A DNA stretch of 64,000 bases from Gallionellales bacterium GWA2_54_124 (GCA_001801025.1 MGWO01000007.1:372001-436000), one strand, 5' to 3'. Positions 29,379 to 39,017 are shown, counted from the first letter of the stretch. Notes: generated by a model not told the origin, from the letters alone. Numbers and translations are program-made.

Positions 29379-30311
29379 ATGGAACTCTTCAAAATCAAGC
29401 GCGACATCCCGTTCATGAGCTATGGACGCTACACCACGGCGATCTCTTTAGTGACTTTTTTGTTTGCGGTGCTGTTTCTTGTGACCCGCGGTTTAAATTT
29501 CGGCGTGGATTTTACCGGCGGTACCGTGATGGAAGTGCATTATGCACAGCCGGCTGATCTTGTGAAGGTGCGCGAACAGTTAGCCGGGGCAAAATTGCCT
29601 GACGCACTGGTGCAGAACTTTGGTTCCAGTCACGACGTGCTGATCCAGATTCCTTTAAAGCAGAACGTGGCAGGCGCCAAACTCTCCGAGCAGGTGATGG
29701 GTGCGTTGCACAGTCAGGATGCCAGCGTTGAAATGCGTCGTGTTGAATTCGTTGGTCCGCAGGTAGGAAAAGATCTGATCGAAAACGGTGCGATGGCGCT
29801 GCTGCTGGTTTCCTTAGGTATCGTGGGTTATTTGTGGGTGCGTTTCGAATGGAAGTTCGGGCTGTCGGCAATCATCGCCAACTTGCACGATGTGGTAATT
29901 ATTCTGGGTTTCTTTGCCTTCTTTCAGTGGGAATTTTCCTTATCTGTGTTGGCGGCCGTATTAGCCGTGCTGGGCTATTCGGTGAACGAATCGGTGGTGG
30001 TGTTCGACCGCATCCGTGAAAATTTCCGCAAAATGCGTCGTGCGGAAGTGACCGAGATCATCGACAATGCGATTACACGTACCATGTCTCGCACTATCAT
30101 TACGCATGGCTGTACACAGATGATGGTCGGCGCAATGCTGTTTCTGGGCGGCGAGACGCTGCATTACTTCGCGATGGCGCTGACAATCGGTATCCTGTTC
30201 AGTATTTATTCGTCAGTGCTGGTCGCAAGTCCGATTCTGATGTGGCTGGGCGTGTCGCGTGAAGACTTTATCAAGCCTGAAAAGGTTGAGTCTGAAGAAG
30301 TGCTGCCGTAA
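29379..30311 (+). CDS. secF: Protein translocase subunit SecF
   Basis: The 310-residue protein starts MELFKIKRDIPFMSYGRY; I chose this ATG at 29379, eight bases after the secD stop with GGAAAA just upstream. The first helix is followed by the periplasmic domain opened by LNFGVDFTGGTVMEV; the five C-terminal helices include VNESVVVFDRIREN and TLIT-like TMSRTIITHGCTQMM. Works with SecD and YajC. Confidence 0.98.
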   Translation: MELFKIKRDIPFMSYGRYTTAISLVTFLFAVLFLVTRGLNFGVDFTGGTVMEVHYAQPADLVKVREQLAGAKLPDALVQNFGSSHDVLIQIPLKQNVAGAKLSEQVMGALHSQDASVEMRRVEFVGPQVGKDLIENGAMALLLVSLGIVGYLWVRFEWKFGLSAIIANLHDVVIILGFFAFFQWEFSLSVLAAVLAVLGYSVNESVVVFDRIRENFRKMRRAEVTEIIDNAITRTMSRTIITHGCTQMMVGAMLFLGGETLHYFAMALTIGILFSIYSSVLVASPILMWLGVSREDFIKPEKVESEEVLP

Positions 30312-30316
30312 AAGCC

Positions 30317-30388
30317 GGTGAAGAGGGAGGGGTAAGCGTAAAACCGTTGAGCTGCAGTTATCCATCTCCCTACTCCCTTACGCCTGAT
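30317..30388. repeat. Heptad-phased inverted repeat after secF
   Basis: Left units GTGAAGA, GGGAGGG and GTAAGCG face right units CATCTCC, CTACTCC and CTTACGC. The match between arms is imperfect, but the 7-bp phase and the vocabulary agree with the elements at 3044 and 25924. Confidence 0.55.
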
Positions 30389-30407
30389 TTTATAGAATGG
30401 AATTTCT

Positions 30408-31043
30408 TTGTTAACTACCCTTATTGATCTAGTCCTACACCTCGATACTCACCTGATGGCGCTGGTGCAGGATTATGGGGTGTGGGTGTACGCGATCCTG
30501 TTTGCAATTATTTTCGCTGAGACGGGGCTGGTGTTTGCGCCCTTTTTGCCGGGCGACTCACTGCTCTTTGTGGCCGGTGCCTTGTGCGGGCTGGATGCAC
30601 TGCAATTGTACTGGCTGATGCCGCTCTTGATGCTGGCGGCCTTTAGCGGTGATAACACCAACTACTGGGTGGGGCGCCTGATCGGTATGCGTGTGTTTCA
30701 GCGTTTCGAGGGGCGGTTGCTCAAACGGGAGCATCTGGACAAGACGCATTCTTTTTATGAAAAACATGGCGGCAAGACTATCCTGTTTGCACGCTTTATG
30801 CCGATCATCCGTACCTTCGCGCCTTTTGTTGCGGGCATCGCGCTGATGCGTTACCGTCTGTTCGTACTGTATAGTGCAGCGGGCAGTATTGGATGGATAG
30901 GGAGTCTGACACTGGCAGGATTTTTCTTCGGCAATATACCTGTGGTTAAAAATAACCTGACATTGATCATTTTAGGGGTGATTTTCCTGTCATTCCTGCC
31001 CGCATTGATTCAGTACGTTCAGCATAAAAATTCAAAGATCTGA
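30408..31043 (+). CDS. DedA-family membrane protein
   Basis: The 211-residue protein has the DedA/SNARE-associated domain: FAETGLVFAPFLPGDSLLFVAGAL, then DNTNYWVGRLIGMRVF and the amphipathic FYEKHGGKTILFARFMPIIRTFAPFVAG. Members act in lipid (undecaprenyl phosphate or phosphatidylethanolamine) turnover across the inner membrane. There is no ATG at the right place; the start is a TTG at 30408, which keeps the conserved LHLDTHL segment. The next Met would remove it. Confidence 0.9.
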   Translation: MLTTLIDLVLHLDTHLMALVQDYGVWVYAILFAIIFAETGLVFAPFLPGDSLLFVAGALCGLDALQLYWLMPLLMLAAFSGDNTNYWVGRLIGMRVFQRFEGRLLKREHLDKTHSFYEKHGGKTILFARFMPIIRTFAPFVAGIALMRYRLFVLYSAAGSIGWIGSLTLAGFFFGNIPVVKNNLTLIILGVIFLSFLPALIQYVQHKNSKI

Positions 31044-31107
31044 TCGCAGATGCGCTGTCTGAGTGCAGCCGGTTGACCAGCGCCTGTTTTAATTTTAGGA
31101 GGGTGTG

Positions 31108-32517
31108 ATGGAAGACCGGATGCTGCAGGAAAATCAGCAGTTGCAGGACGAAATCATGGCGGCAAAGCGCCAGTTGTCCGAACTGCGTCAGGAGTTATGC
31201 GTTGCATCGATGCGGCATGACCCGCAAATAAATATCCGATACCTATCTCATCTGTCTATTTGTGACCGTTCATTGTTTATAGAGCGACTCGTCCAGGATA
31301 TTTCGCGTGCGCAGCGCGACAAACGGATGGTGGCTGTTTTGAGGTTCAGTCTTGAACCTTATTGTCAAATTAAGGACGAATACGGTCAGTCTATGGCAGG
31401 TTTGCTGCTCTGCACGGTCGCTGAGCGATTAAAGCTGCAGGCAAGGGCGGGCGATACCGTGGGTCATATGGGCGAGAATGAGCTTGGACTTATCATGCCT
31501 GCGCTTGATAATGCACAGGCCGCTGCTGATTTTTCTGTACGCATGGCGAACTCGTTTGCTCATACACCGTTAAAATTTGGCGATCGAGAAGTTTTCGTTC
31601 ATGCCTGTATTGGCATTGCGCTATATCCGCTTGATGGTGTGAGTGCTGAGATTGTGTTGAAGCACGCTGAGACTGCGTTATGTCATGCCAAAGAAGAGGG
31701 CCTTTGCAGCATGCAATATTACTCTAGCCGAATGAGCGATGCGGCTGGTTTGACGTTTGAAGATGTGATGCAGCGAGCACTTGAGTGTGGTGAATTTGTT
31801 GTGTATTACGCACCGGTGCGCGGTCTGGCCGACGGGCGTATTTGCGCAATGGATGCGCTGATTTACTGGCAAAGTCCCGAGCAAGGCATGCTGTCTCCAA
31901 GTGAATTCATGCCACAATTAGAGAAAACGGGGTTGATTGTGCCTGTTGGCGCGTGGCTGCTCGATACAGTCTGTCGGCAGATTGCGCTCTGGCAGAATGA
32001 TGGACTCGATTCACCGGCAGTTTCGATTAGTCTGTCTGCATTGCAAATTCGGCAGAGCGATTTTGCCAGCCTGCTTCAGACTGTTCTGCAAAAGTATGGC
32101 CTCTCACGCAATGCCGCTGTGCTGGAATTGGATGTGGGCGAAAGTGTGCTGATGCAAGATCTCGATACGACGGCAGGGCTGCTCAAAACCCTGAAAGAAA
32201 TAGGTGTCCAGATAGGCGTTGCAGATTTTGGTACCGGGCATTCCTGTTTGAACTATTTGAAATATTTATCCCTGGATACGCTGAAAATCGATTCTGTTTT
32301 TCTACGGAATTTGCCGGATTCTCGGGAAAATGCGGCCATTATAAAGGCCATGATCACGCTGGGTCTGGGGCTGGGCTTGAAAGTGGTTGCTACGGGCGTA
32401 GAGTCAGCGGTTCAATTAGTCTGGCTGAGTGATGCAAGATGTCAGGGGGCACAGGGAGATTTTATCGGGCCGCCAGCGCTGCCTGACGCAATTGCAGAGA
32501 TTTTGAAATCTGTTTAA
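31108..32517 (+). CDS. Degenerate GGDEF-EAL protein (predicted inactive)
   Basis: The 469-residue protein begins with a short coiled coil (LQDEIMAAKRQLSELRQEL), then a GGDEF-like domain (about 50-205) and an EAL-like domain (about 215-465). The GGDEF active-site loop reads GENEL. In the EAL domain the signature is MDALIYW (no Glu in EAL), the Asn of the second strand is replaced (SISLSAL), the metal pair DDFGTG has become ADFGTG, and EGVE reads TGVE. The EAL changes remove metal ligands, so neither synthesis nor hydrolysis of c-di-GMP is expected; a binding or scaffolding role is likelier. AGGAGGG precedes the ATG at 31108. Confidence 0.85.
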   Translation: MEDRMLQENQQLQDEIMAAKRQLSELRQELCVASMRHDPQINIRYLSHLSICDRSLFIERLVQDISRAQRDKRMVAVLRFSLEPYCQIKDEYGQSMAGLLLCTVAERLKLQARAGDTVGHMGENELGLIMPALDNAQAAADFSVRMANSFAHTPLKFGDREVFVHACIGIALYPLDGVSAEIVLKHAETALCHAKEEGLCSMQYYSSRMSDAAGLTFEDVMQRALECGEFVVYYAPVRGLADGRICAMDALIYWQSPEQGMLSPSEFMPQLEKTGLIVPVGAWLLDTVCRQIALWQNDGLDSPAVSISLSALQIRQSDFASLLQTVLQKYGLSRNAAVLELDVGESVLMQDLDTTAGLLKTLKEIGVQIGVADFGTGHSCLNYLKYLSLDTLKIDSVFLRNLPDSRENAAIIKAMITLGLGLGLKVVATGVESAVQLVWLSDARCQGAQGDFIGPPALPDAIAEILKSV

Positions 32518-32553
32518 TTCGCCCTGTGTAACACATCCTGACATGTTTTTTCG

Positions 32554-32559
32554 TATAAT
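32554..32559 (+). promoter_or_regulatory. Candidate -10 element for the HD-GYP gene
   Basis: TATAAT lies about 50 bases before the preferred start at 32610. No good -35 at 17 bases was found. If real, the GTG at 32562 cannot be the start. Confidence 0.35.
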
Positions 32560-32609
32560 GCGTGAGCGTATTATCTGTATTTTTGAATGTCGGGGCAGGA
32601 CTCGCGCGC

Positions 32610-33701
32610 ATGAAAGGCAAGCAAATGCAATTGAATGTAATCATTGTCGATGACACGCCTATCAATGTCACACTGATATCGCACTTGATTGGGCGTCTTG
32701 AGGATTGCGTGGCTAAAGGTTTTACAATTCCACAGGAAGGATTGGCCTGGTGTCTTGCAAATGTTCCTGATCTTGTGATCGTTGACTACATGATGCCGGA
32801 ACTGGACGGGATCGAGTTTGTCCGGCAATTCAGGGCAGGTGAAGGGCGTGCGGATATTCCTGTATTGATGGTGACGGCGAATGATCAGATTGCCGTTCGC
32901 CATCAAGCGCTAGAGGCTGGCGCCAACGATTTTCTGACTAAACCTATCGATAAGGCCGAGTTCATGGCGCGCACGCGCAACATGCTGTCTTTGCGCCGCA
33001 GCCAGCGTAAGCTGGAAGATCGTGCCGCATGGCTGGATGAGGAGGTTAAGAAAGCGACCGCGCTAATTCTGGCTCGTGAACGTGAAACTGTCATTCGCTT
33101 GTCTAAGGCCGCAGACTCGCGCGATCCTGAGACGGGAGCGCATATTTTGCGTATGTCGCATTTTTCAAAACTGATTGCGAAACAGCTGGGTTTGTCTGAA
33201 GCCGAGCAGGAGATGATATTAGAGGCTGCGCCTATGCACGATATCGGCAAAGTAGGCATTCCTGACAATATTCTGCTCAAACCCGGTCGTCTGGATGTCG
33301 CTGAATTTGAAATTATGAAACGGCATTCAATTCTGGGTTATGACATTCTCAACGGTAGCCAGTCTGAAATGTTGCAGGCGGCTGCGCAAATTGCACTGAG
33401 TCATCATGAGAAATTTGATGGGAGTGGTTATCCGCGCGGACTGATCGGTGAGGAGATCCCGTTATTTGCACGTATTTGTGCTGTCGGTGATGTCTTTGAT
33501 GCGCTGACATCGGAGCGACCCTATAAGAAAGCCTGGGACGATGAACGTGCGATTGCGCTACTGCGTGATGGGATGGGCAGCCATTTCGATCCGGCCTGTG
33601 TGGAGGCATTTTTGTCCGACTGGGACGGCGTGATGACCATCCGCAAGCGTTTTCAGGATGACAAATCCGAACAGGAGTCACATCAATTGGGTGAGTATTG
33701 A
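32610..33701 (+). CDS. HD-GYP response regulator (RpfG-like)
   Basis: The 363-residue protein has an N-terminal receiver domain (IIVDDTPIN with acidic pocket; LVIVDYMMPELDGIEFV with acceptor Asp; TKPIDKAEF with Lys), a coiled linker, and an HD-GYP domain (AADSRDPETGAHILRM, MHDIGKVGIPD, HHEKFDGSGYPRGL, CAVGDVFDALTS). The HD and GYP residues are intact, so it should hydrolyse c-di-GMP. Start chosen at 32610 with AGGA upstream; an ATG at 32625 also fits. It lies between the inactive GGDEF-EAL gene and the peroxidase-kinase pair. Confidence 0.93.
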   Translation: MKGKQMQLNVIIVDDTPINVTLISHLIGRLEDCVAKGFTIPQEGLAWCLANVPDLVIVDYMMPELDGIEFVRQFRAGEGRADIPVLMVTANDQIAVRHQALEAGANDFLTKPIDKAEFMARTRNMLSLRRSQRKLEDRAAWLDEEVKKATALILARERETVIRLSKAADSRDPETGAHILRMSHFSKLIAKQLGLSEAEQEMILEAAPMHDIGKVGIPDNILLKPGRLDVAEFEIMKRHSILGYDILNGSQSEMLQAAAQIALSHHEKFDGSGYPRGLIGEEIPLFARICAVGDVFDALTSERPYKKAWDDERAIALLRDGMGSHFDPACVEAFLSDWDGVMTIRKRFQDDKSEQESHQLGEY

Positions 33702-33780
33702 TTCGTGGGCTTGATTTTATGGCAATGTGACCGGTCGGTATGCGCCTCATGAATGTCGCCGCTAAATAATGGTGTATCTT

Positions 33781-34824
33781 ATGCGTTTTCATCAGCGTTT
33801 TTTTTATATTCTTGCGATCCTCCTGCTTGCCGGTTCTGCCTACTGGTATTTTTCACTGACAACGCATGTGCCTGATCAGGATAGCTGGCGTATGCCGGTT
33901 GTGAGCGTAGATGAACCGATTACGCCGCTCCCGTTAACACTCAATCTCGATCCAAATAAAGTTGCGTTGGGCAAGCGATTGTTCAATGACCCGCGATTGT
34001 CGGCCGATAACACGATTTCATGCGCAAGCTGTCATGATCTGGAGCGCGGAGGCGTAGACGGGCGTCCGCGTGCACTTGGCATTGGCGGTGCTGTGGGTGG
34101 TATCAACGTGCCCACCGTATTTAACAGCGGATTCAATTTTCGTCAGTTTTGGGACGGGCGTGCCGCCTCTTTGGAAGATCAGATCGACGGTCCTGTGCAG
34201 CACCCCAAGGAAATGGGTTCTACGTGGCCAAAAGTTGTTGAGAATCTGAAAGGCGACTCTGCATATCAGTCTGATTTTAAACAAATTTACCCGGAAGGTA
34301 TCACGCCTGCGACCATTAAGGATGCGATTGCCTCGTTCGAGCGATCGCTCTATACGCCTAATTCTAAATTTGATCGATATTTGCGCGGGGAAAAAAATTC
34401 CCTTGATGGTGAAGAGGTGGCCGGTTATCACTTATTCAAGGAAATAGGATGTATTGCGTGTCATCAGGGCGTCAATGTGGGCGGTAATATGTATGAAAAA
34501 ATTGGTCTGGTGGAAAATTACTTTGAGCAGCGCGGCAATATAGAACAGGTGGATTTAGGCCGTTTCAATATCACCAAGAATGAAGAGCATCGTTACGAGT
34601 TTCGTGTGCCGTCGTTGCGCAATGTCGCGCTGACCGCACCGTATTTTCATGATGCATCAGCCGTTGATCTGAAAAAGGCGGTCGCTATTATGGGGAAATT
34701 CCAGTTGGGTGTTGATCTTAAGCCGGATGAAATTGATCGTATCGTCAAGTTTTTGAACACACTGACAGGTGAATATGAAGGGCGCTCGTTGTCTCAGGCT
34801 GAAACGACTGGGCATGAAAAATGA
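33781..34824 (+). CDS. Di-haem cytochrome c peroxidase (CcpA/MauG family)
   Basis: The protein of about 347 residues has an uncleaved-looking N-terminal membrane helix (FFYILAILLLAGSAYWYF) and two c-type haem sites, CASCH near residue 81-85 and CIACH near 224-228 (counting from the ATG at 33781). The PTVFNSGFNFRQFWDGRA and TAPYFHDASAVDLKKAV segments are standard for the family. It should reduce hydrogen peroxide in the periplasm using a c-type electron donor. An upstream in-frame ATG at 33769 is possible. Its stop overlaps the next gene by ATGA, coupling it to a hybrid kinase. Confidence 0.93.
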   Translation: MRFHQRFFYILAILLLAGSAYWYFSLTTHVPDQDSWRMPVVSVDEPITPLPLTLNLDPNKVALGKRLFNDPRLSADNTISCASCHDLERGGVDGRPRALGIGGAVGGINVPTVFNSGFNFRQFWDGRAASLEDQIDGPVQHPKEMGSTWPKVVENLKGDSAYQSDFKQIYPEGITPATIKDAIASFERSLYTPNSKFDRYLRGEKNSLDGEEVAGYHLFKEIGCIACHQGVNVGGNMYEKIGLVENYFEQRGNIEQVDLGRFNITKNEEHRYEFRVPSLRNVALTAPYFHDASAVDLKKAVAIMGKFQLGVDLKPDEIDRIVKFLNTLTGEYEGRSLSQAETTGHEK

Positions 34825-37800
34825 AGCGCTCAATTAAACAAAACGTCTGGCAGGTATGCATCGCCTTTGCGGCAATTGCCGGATTGCTGGTGTTGTTTGT
34901 CAAGGCGCAGGCAGTCGATCCTGATATCCATAATCAGGTCGTAAGTGACATCGTAGAACTGCAAAAACGTGATACGGAGCTGGGTGAAGCCGTACTGCAA
35001 TTGCATTACCGGCTTGCCAATAACTATGATGCAGTCACCGCGTTGATGCAGAGAGTGGGTACCCTCGCAGACAGAATCGAGGCGCATCAGAACAAGGGTT
35101 GGCTGCCAGATAGTCCTGAGGCGCGACGTGAACTGGCCGAGTTGCGGGTGCAAATTGAACGGCGCCGCAATTGGCTCGACGAGTTTAAATCCGGCAATGC
35201 GGTGATGAAAAATTCGCTGATTTATTTGCCCAGTATGGTGAGCAATGTCTTGGCTTTGTTGCCGCATGAGACTGAGGCGACGCTGGAGAAATTTGAATTT
35301 CTGTTGCGGGATGCGCTGCTGGTCAGCGTTAAGGGGGATGAAGCGTCGATTGCCCAGCTGGCTTTAGATATCAATCGTGCCGAGCAGGCTATTCCCGGAC
35401 TGCCGGTCAAGGCGCAGGGAGTCGCTGTCTACGTGGTACGTCACGCCCAAACATTATTGAGCGTAGACCGGATCATGCCGGGATTGCTAGCCGATTTGAG
35501 CGCCTATAAAGGGGAACATCTGGCGGCTGGTCTGGATAGATTGTATCAGGCGCACTATGAACAGCAGCAGCGGACGGCAGATATTTACCGCTTGTTTCTG
35601 CTGCTTGCGGCATTGTTGATGCTTGCGTATTCGATATTCGTTTATTTTCGCTTGAAGGTACAGCGGCAACAACTGGAACACGCGCTGGCCGAGATTTCCA
35701 ATCAGCAGCATGCCCTGAACGAACACGCCATTGTCAGTATCACCGATGTTAAGGGCAATATTACCTATGTTAATGACAAGTTTATTGAGATCAGCGGTTA
35801 TTCGACCGATGAGTTGATCGGTAAAAATCATCGCATGGTCAAGTCGGGTGAGCACGATCAGGAATTTTTCCGTGACCTGTGGCATACGGTCGCGAATGGC
35901 AATGTCTGGCACGGGCAGGTCAAGAACCGTGCGAAGAATGGCCGTTACTACTGGGTGGAGGCGACCGTGGTGCCTTTCATGGATCAGGAGGGCAAGCCCT
36001 ATCAGTATGTTTCAATGCGCACCGATATCACACGGCAAAAGGCGATGGAATTGCAGGTTCAGAGCGAGCGCCGCCTGCTTAAAAACGTCATGGATACTCT
36101 CGGTGAAGGTGTGTACATGCTGGATCAGGAGGGGAACTGCACTTACATGAATACCGAGGCGGAGGAGATTGTCGGCTGGACTATCGAGGAGGTGGTGGGG
36201 CGCAATCTGCATGATATTCTTCATGCGCAACGACCCGATGGCACGCGGGTAACTGCAGATCAGTGCCCGATCCGGCAAAGTACGCTTAACAAAAAAGTGT
36301 ATCGCTCGGAAGCGGAGTACTTTCAACATAAGAATGGCACGTTGTTTCCGATTGCGATTGTGGCGTCCCCCATGATCGAGGGTAATATCGTTACAGGTTC
36401 GGTTGCCGCTTTTCAGGATATTTCCGAACGTAAATTTACCGAGCGGGAATTGCTGCGCGCCAAGGAAACGGCAGAGGCAGCCAGTCGTGCAAAAGGAGAT
36501 TTTCTGGCGACGATGAGTCACGAGATTCGCACGCCGATGAACGGCATCATCGGCATGACTGAGCTTGCCCTCGATACCGAGATGAGCGCAGAACAGCGAG
36601 AGTATTTGAATATGGTGAAGTCCTCTGCGGATACACTGCTAAACATCATCAACGATATTCTGGACTTTTCCAAGATCGAATCCGGGAAAATGGAACTCGA
36701 ATTGGTCGAGTTTGATGTGCGTAATTTATTTGTCAGTACAGAGAAGACGCTGGCCATTCGCGCGGCACAGAAAGGAATTGAGCTGCTTTACGATGTGGAC
36801 AATGCGATTCCTGATCTGCTTGTAGGCGATCCGGGACGCCTGCGTCAGGTGTTGACCAACCTGCTGGGCAATGCCATTAAGTTTAGCGAACACGGTGCGA
36901 TTACGTTACGCATGAAGTTGCTGACGCAGTCCGTTGAAGGGTTGTGCGTCCGCATCGAAGTAGCTGATCAGGGGATAGGCATTCCCGCCGATAAACTTGC
37001 GCATATTTTCGAGGCGTTTACACAGGCTGATACCTCGACAACACGTAAATATGGCGGGACCGGCTTAGGGTTGGCCATTTCCAGCAAACTGGTTGCTGCG
37101 ATGGGCGGAGACTTGAGTGTGGAGAGTCAGGTTGGCGTAGGCAGTGTGTTTGGCTTTACGGTCACGCTGCCGGCTGCTAAAAATCAGCTGCCGGAGGCTG
37201 TCTGCGATGAACTGGCAGGTTTGTCGGTGTTGATAGTTGATGACAATGCGACGAACTGCCAGCTGCTGTCTCAACAGATCAAAAGATGGGGGATGCGTCC
37301 TATTGTGGCAGGTAGTGCGACTGAAGGTATCGCGATGCTGCGTGAAGCTCAGCAGGAAAATACGCCATTTGACCTTCTGCTGCTCGATGCCGTGATGTCA
37401 GATGCGGATGGGTTTGATTTTGCAACTCAGCTGCAATCAATGCCTCAAAAGCCGGCTGCGCTTGTGATGATGCTTTCCTCTGCCAGTTTACGCGCGGATG
37501 CAGAAAGGTGCCGTCAGTCGGGGATAGCCAATTACCTGAGCAAACCGATAGACCGTTGGGAGTTGATGAATACAATCAAGGCTGCGCTCGGAGTGCAGGT
37601 CGAGGATGTTTCCGTTGCGCCAGCGCAGCTTGCGTCAGAGCACAGTCTGAATATTTTGTTAGCCGAAGATAACCGGGTCAATCAAAAATTGGCGATCACA
37701 CTGTTGCAAAAATGGGGGCATAGCGTCGTGCTGGCTAATAATGGTATCGAGGCCGTCGAGCACGCGGGACGCGTTGATTTCGATGTGATTCTGATGGATT

Positions 37801-38363
37801 TGCAGATGCCTGAAATGAGCGGAATGGAAGCGACCCGGCTGATTCGTGAACAAGATCAGTTGCGTGGCCGTCATAGCCGCATCGTCGCCATGACCGCAAA
37901 CGCAATGAGTGAGGACAGGCAGCGTTGTCTGGATGCGGGCATGGATGACTATATTGCCAAGCCGCTTAACACTGAGAAATTGCGCGCCTTGCTGGACGGG
38001 ATTGAGAGTGCGGATGTGGCCGTGAAGGCGCCGGTGTATGATTACAGGGCTGCTTTAAACACTGCCGATGCATGGGTTGTTGAAACGATCGGTCAGGCGT
38101 TTCTGGATGACTGTGATCCTCAGATGGCCGCAATTGATTCTGCTATTAAGTCAGGGGATAGGGTCTTGCTGATGCGCGGCGCACATACTTTGCGCGGTCT
38201 GGTTGGCAATTTTAATGCGCGTAAAATTGAGGAAATCTCGGCTCAAATTGAGCAGTTAGCCAATGTGGATGATTTGCTGAGTGCATCCGGATATTTCGAG
38301 CAGCTTCAGGTTGAGATGGCGTTGTTCAAATCGTCGCTGATTGACTATCTGGAAAATAAATAA
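34821..38363 (+). CDS. Hybrid histidine kinase: sensor-PAS-PAS-HisKA-HATPase-REC-REC-HPt
   Basis: The 1180-residue inner-membrane kinase has TM1 at about 10-29, a periplasmic helical sensor of about 225 residues, and TM2 at about 258-277. Then come PAS domains (about 290-406 and 420-540), HisKA with MSHEIRTPMNGIIGM (phospho-His near 567), HATPase (about 670-783), two receivers with Asp near 856 and 993, and a C-terminal HPt with His near 1122 (MRGAHTLRGL). This is a complete BarA/ArcB-type phosphorelay chain without an output domain, so a separate regulator is needed; the HD-GYP protein two genes upstream is a candidate. Coupling to a peroxidase gene suggests that it senses redox or peroxide stress; that is inference. 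Confidence 0.92.
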   Translation: MKRSIKQNVWQVCIAFAAIAGLLVLFVKAQAVDPDIHNQVVSDIVELQKRDTELGEAVLQLHYRLANNYDAVTALMQRVGTLADRIEAHQNKGWLPDSPEARRELAELRVQIERRRNWLDEFKSGNAVMKNSLIYLPSMVSNVLALLPHETEATLEKFEFLLRDALLVSVKGDEASIAQLALDINRAEQAIPGLPVKAQGVAVYVVRHAQTLLSVDRIMPGLLADLSAYKGEHLAAGLDRLYQAHYEQQQRTADIYRLFLLLAALLMLAYSIFVYFRLKVQRQQLEHALAEISNQQHALNEHAIVSITDVKGNITYVNDKFIEISGYSTDELIGKNHRMVKSGEHDQEFFRDLWHTVANGNVWHGQVKNRAKNGRYYWVEATVVPFMDQEGKPYQYVSMRTDITRQKAMELQVQSERRLLKNVMDTLGEGVYMLDQEGNCTYMNTEAEEIVGWTIEEVVGRNLHDILHAQRPDGTRVTADQCPIRQSTLNKKVYRSEAEYFQHKNGTLFPIAIVASPMIEGNIVTGSVAAFQDISERKFTERELLRAKETAEAASRAKGDFLATMSHEIRTPMNGIIGMTELALDTEMSAEQREYLNMVKSSADTLLNIINDILDFSKIESGKMELELVEFDVRNLFVSTEKTLAIRAAQKGIELLYDVDNAIPDLLVGDPGRLRQVLTNLLGNAIKFSEHGAITLRMKLLTQSVEGLCVRIEVADQGIGIPADKLAHIFEAFTQADTSTTRKYGGTGLGLAISSKLVAAMGGDLSVESQVGVGSVFGFTVTLPAAKNQLPEAVCDELAGLSVLIVDDNATNCQLLSQQIKRWGMRPIVAGSATEGIAMLREAQQENTPFDLLLLDAVMSDADGFDFATQLQSMPQKPAALVMMLSSASLRADAERCRQSGIANYLSKPIDRWELMNTIKAALGVQVEDVSVAPAQLASEHSLNILLAEDNRVNQKLAITLLQKWGHSVVLANNGIEAVEHAGRVDFDVILMDLQMPEMSGMEATRLIREQDQLRGRHSRIVAMTANAMSEDRQRCLDAGMDDYIAKPLNTEKLRALLDGIESADVAVKAPVYDYRAALNTADAWVVETIGQAFLDDCDPQMAAIDSAIKSGDRVLLMRGAHTLRGLVGNFNARKIEEISAQIEQLANVDDLLSASGYFEQLQVEMALFKSSLIDYLENK

Positions 38364-38447
38364 TTACGTCACTATTTCTAATGGATTGAACGCCGAAGCG
38401 AAAGTCGGGTCATATTGCCGGTATGATTATTTATAGGAGCAATAAAA

Positions 38448-38999
38448 ATGAAAAAAAGTCTGTTTGCGTTGAGCCTCTTGTCCTTGTGCGGTTCTGCTTA
38501 TTCTTCTGAGTTGGTTGATACGGCTAGAGTGATCTCTAGTACACCCGTCTTTGAACGGGTTAATGAGCCGCGTCGTGAATGCTGGAATGAAAATGTGCAG
38601 AGCGCGCCTAAAGAGCGCTCGATTGGCGGTGCGGTGTTAGGCGGGATTGCCGGCGGTATTCTGGGCAATCAGGTGGGTGGCGGCAACGGTCAAACCGTCG
38701 CGACGGCGGCGGGTGCTATAGCGGGTGCAGTGGTTGGCGACCGGATTGCCAATCCTGATCAGCCGGCACGAACCGAGCAGGGGCAGCGGTGTCGCGATGT
38801 CGATAATTATCGCGATGTAATCAAAGGCTATACCGTGACTTACCGTTATAACGGGCAGGAAGCGACCACGACTTTGCCCTATCAGCCCGGGAATACGATC
38901 AAAGTGGGTATTAGCGTGATTGAGGATCAGACTCGATCAGGTCGAAATCAGGGCGGACAATACAATGACAGGTATTACCGTCAGGGCGAACGTAACTAA
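38448..38999 (+). CDS. Glycine-zipper 2TM outer-membrane protein
   Basis: The 183-residue exported protein has a signal peptide ending CGSAYS and a glycine-zipper segment GGAVLGGIAGGILGNQVGGG followed by AGAIAGAVVGDRIA (about 63-100). The C-terminal part reads GYTVTYRYNGQEATTTLPY, as in the 17-kDa surface antigen/SlyB group. The protein probably sits in the outer membrane. A strong terminator follows. Confidence 0.85.
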   Translation: MKKSLFALSLLSLCGSAYSSELVDTARVISSTPVFERVNEPRRECWNENVQSAPKERSIGGAVLGGIAGGILGNQVGGGNGQTVATAAGAIAGAVVGDRIANPDQPARTEQGQRCRDVDNYRDVIKGYTVTYRYNGQEATTTLPYQPGNTIKVGISVIEDQTRSGRNQGGQYNDRYYRQGERN

Positions 39000-39017
39000 G
39001 CTCTCATTGATTTCGCG

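Noticed and set aside
32538-32559. Full sigma-70 promoter (CTGACA with TATAAT)
   Set aside because: The spacer is only 10 bases; only the -10 was kept, with low confidence.
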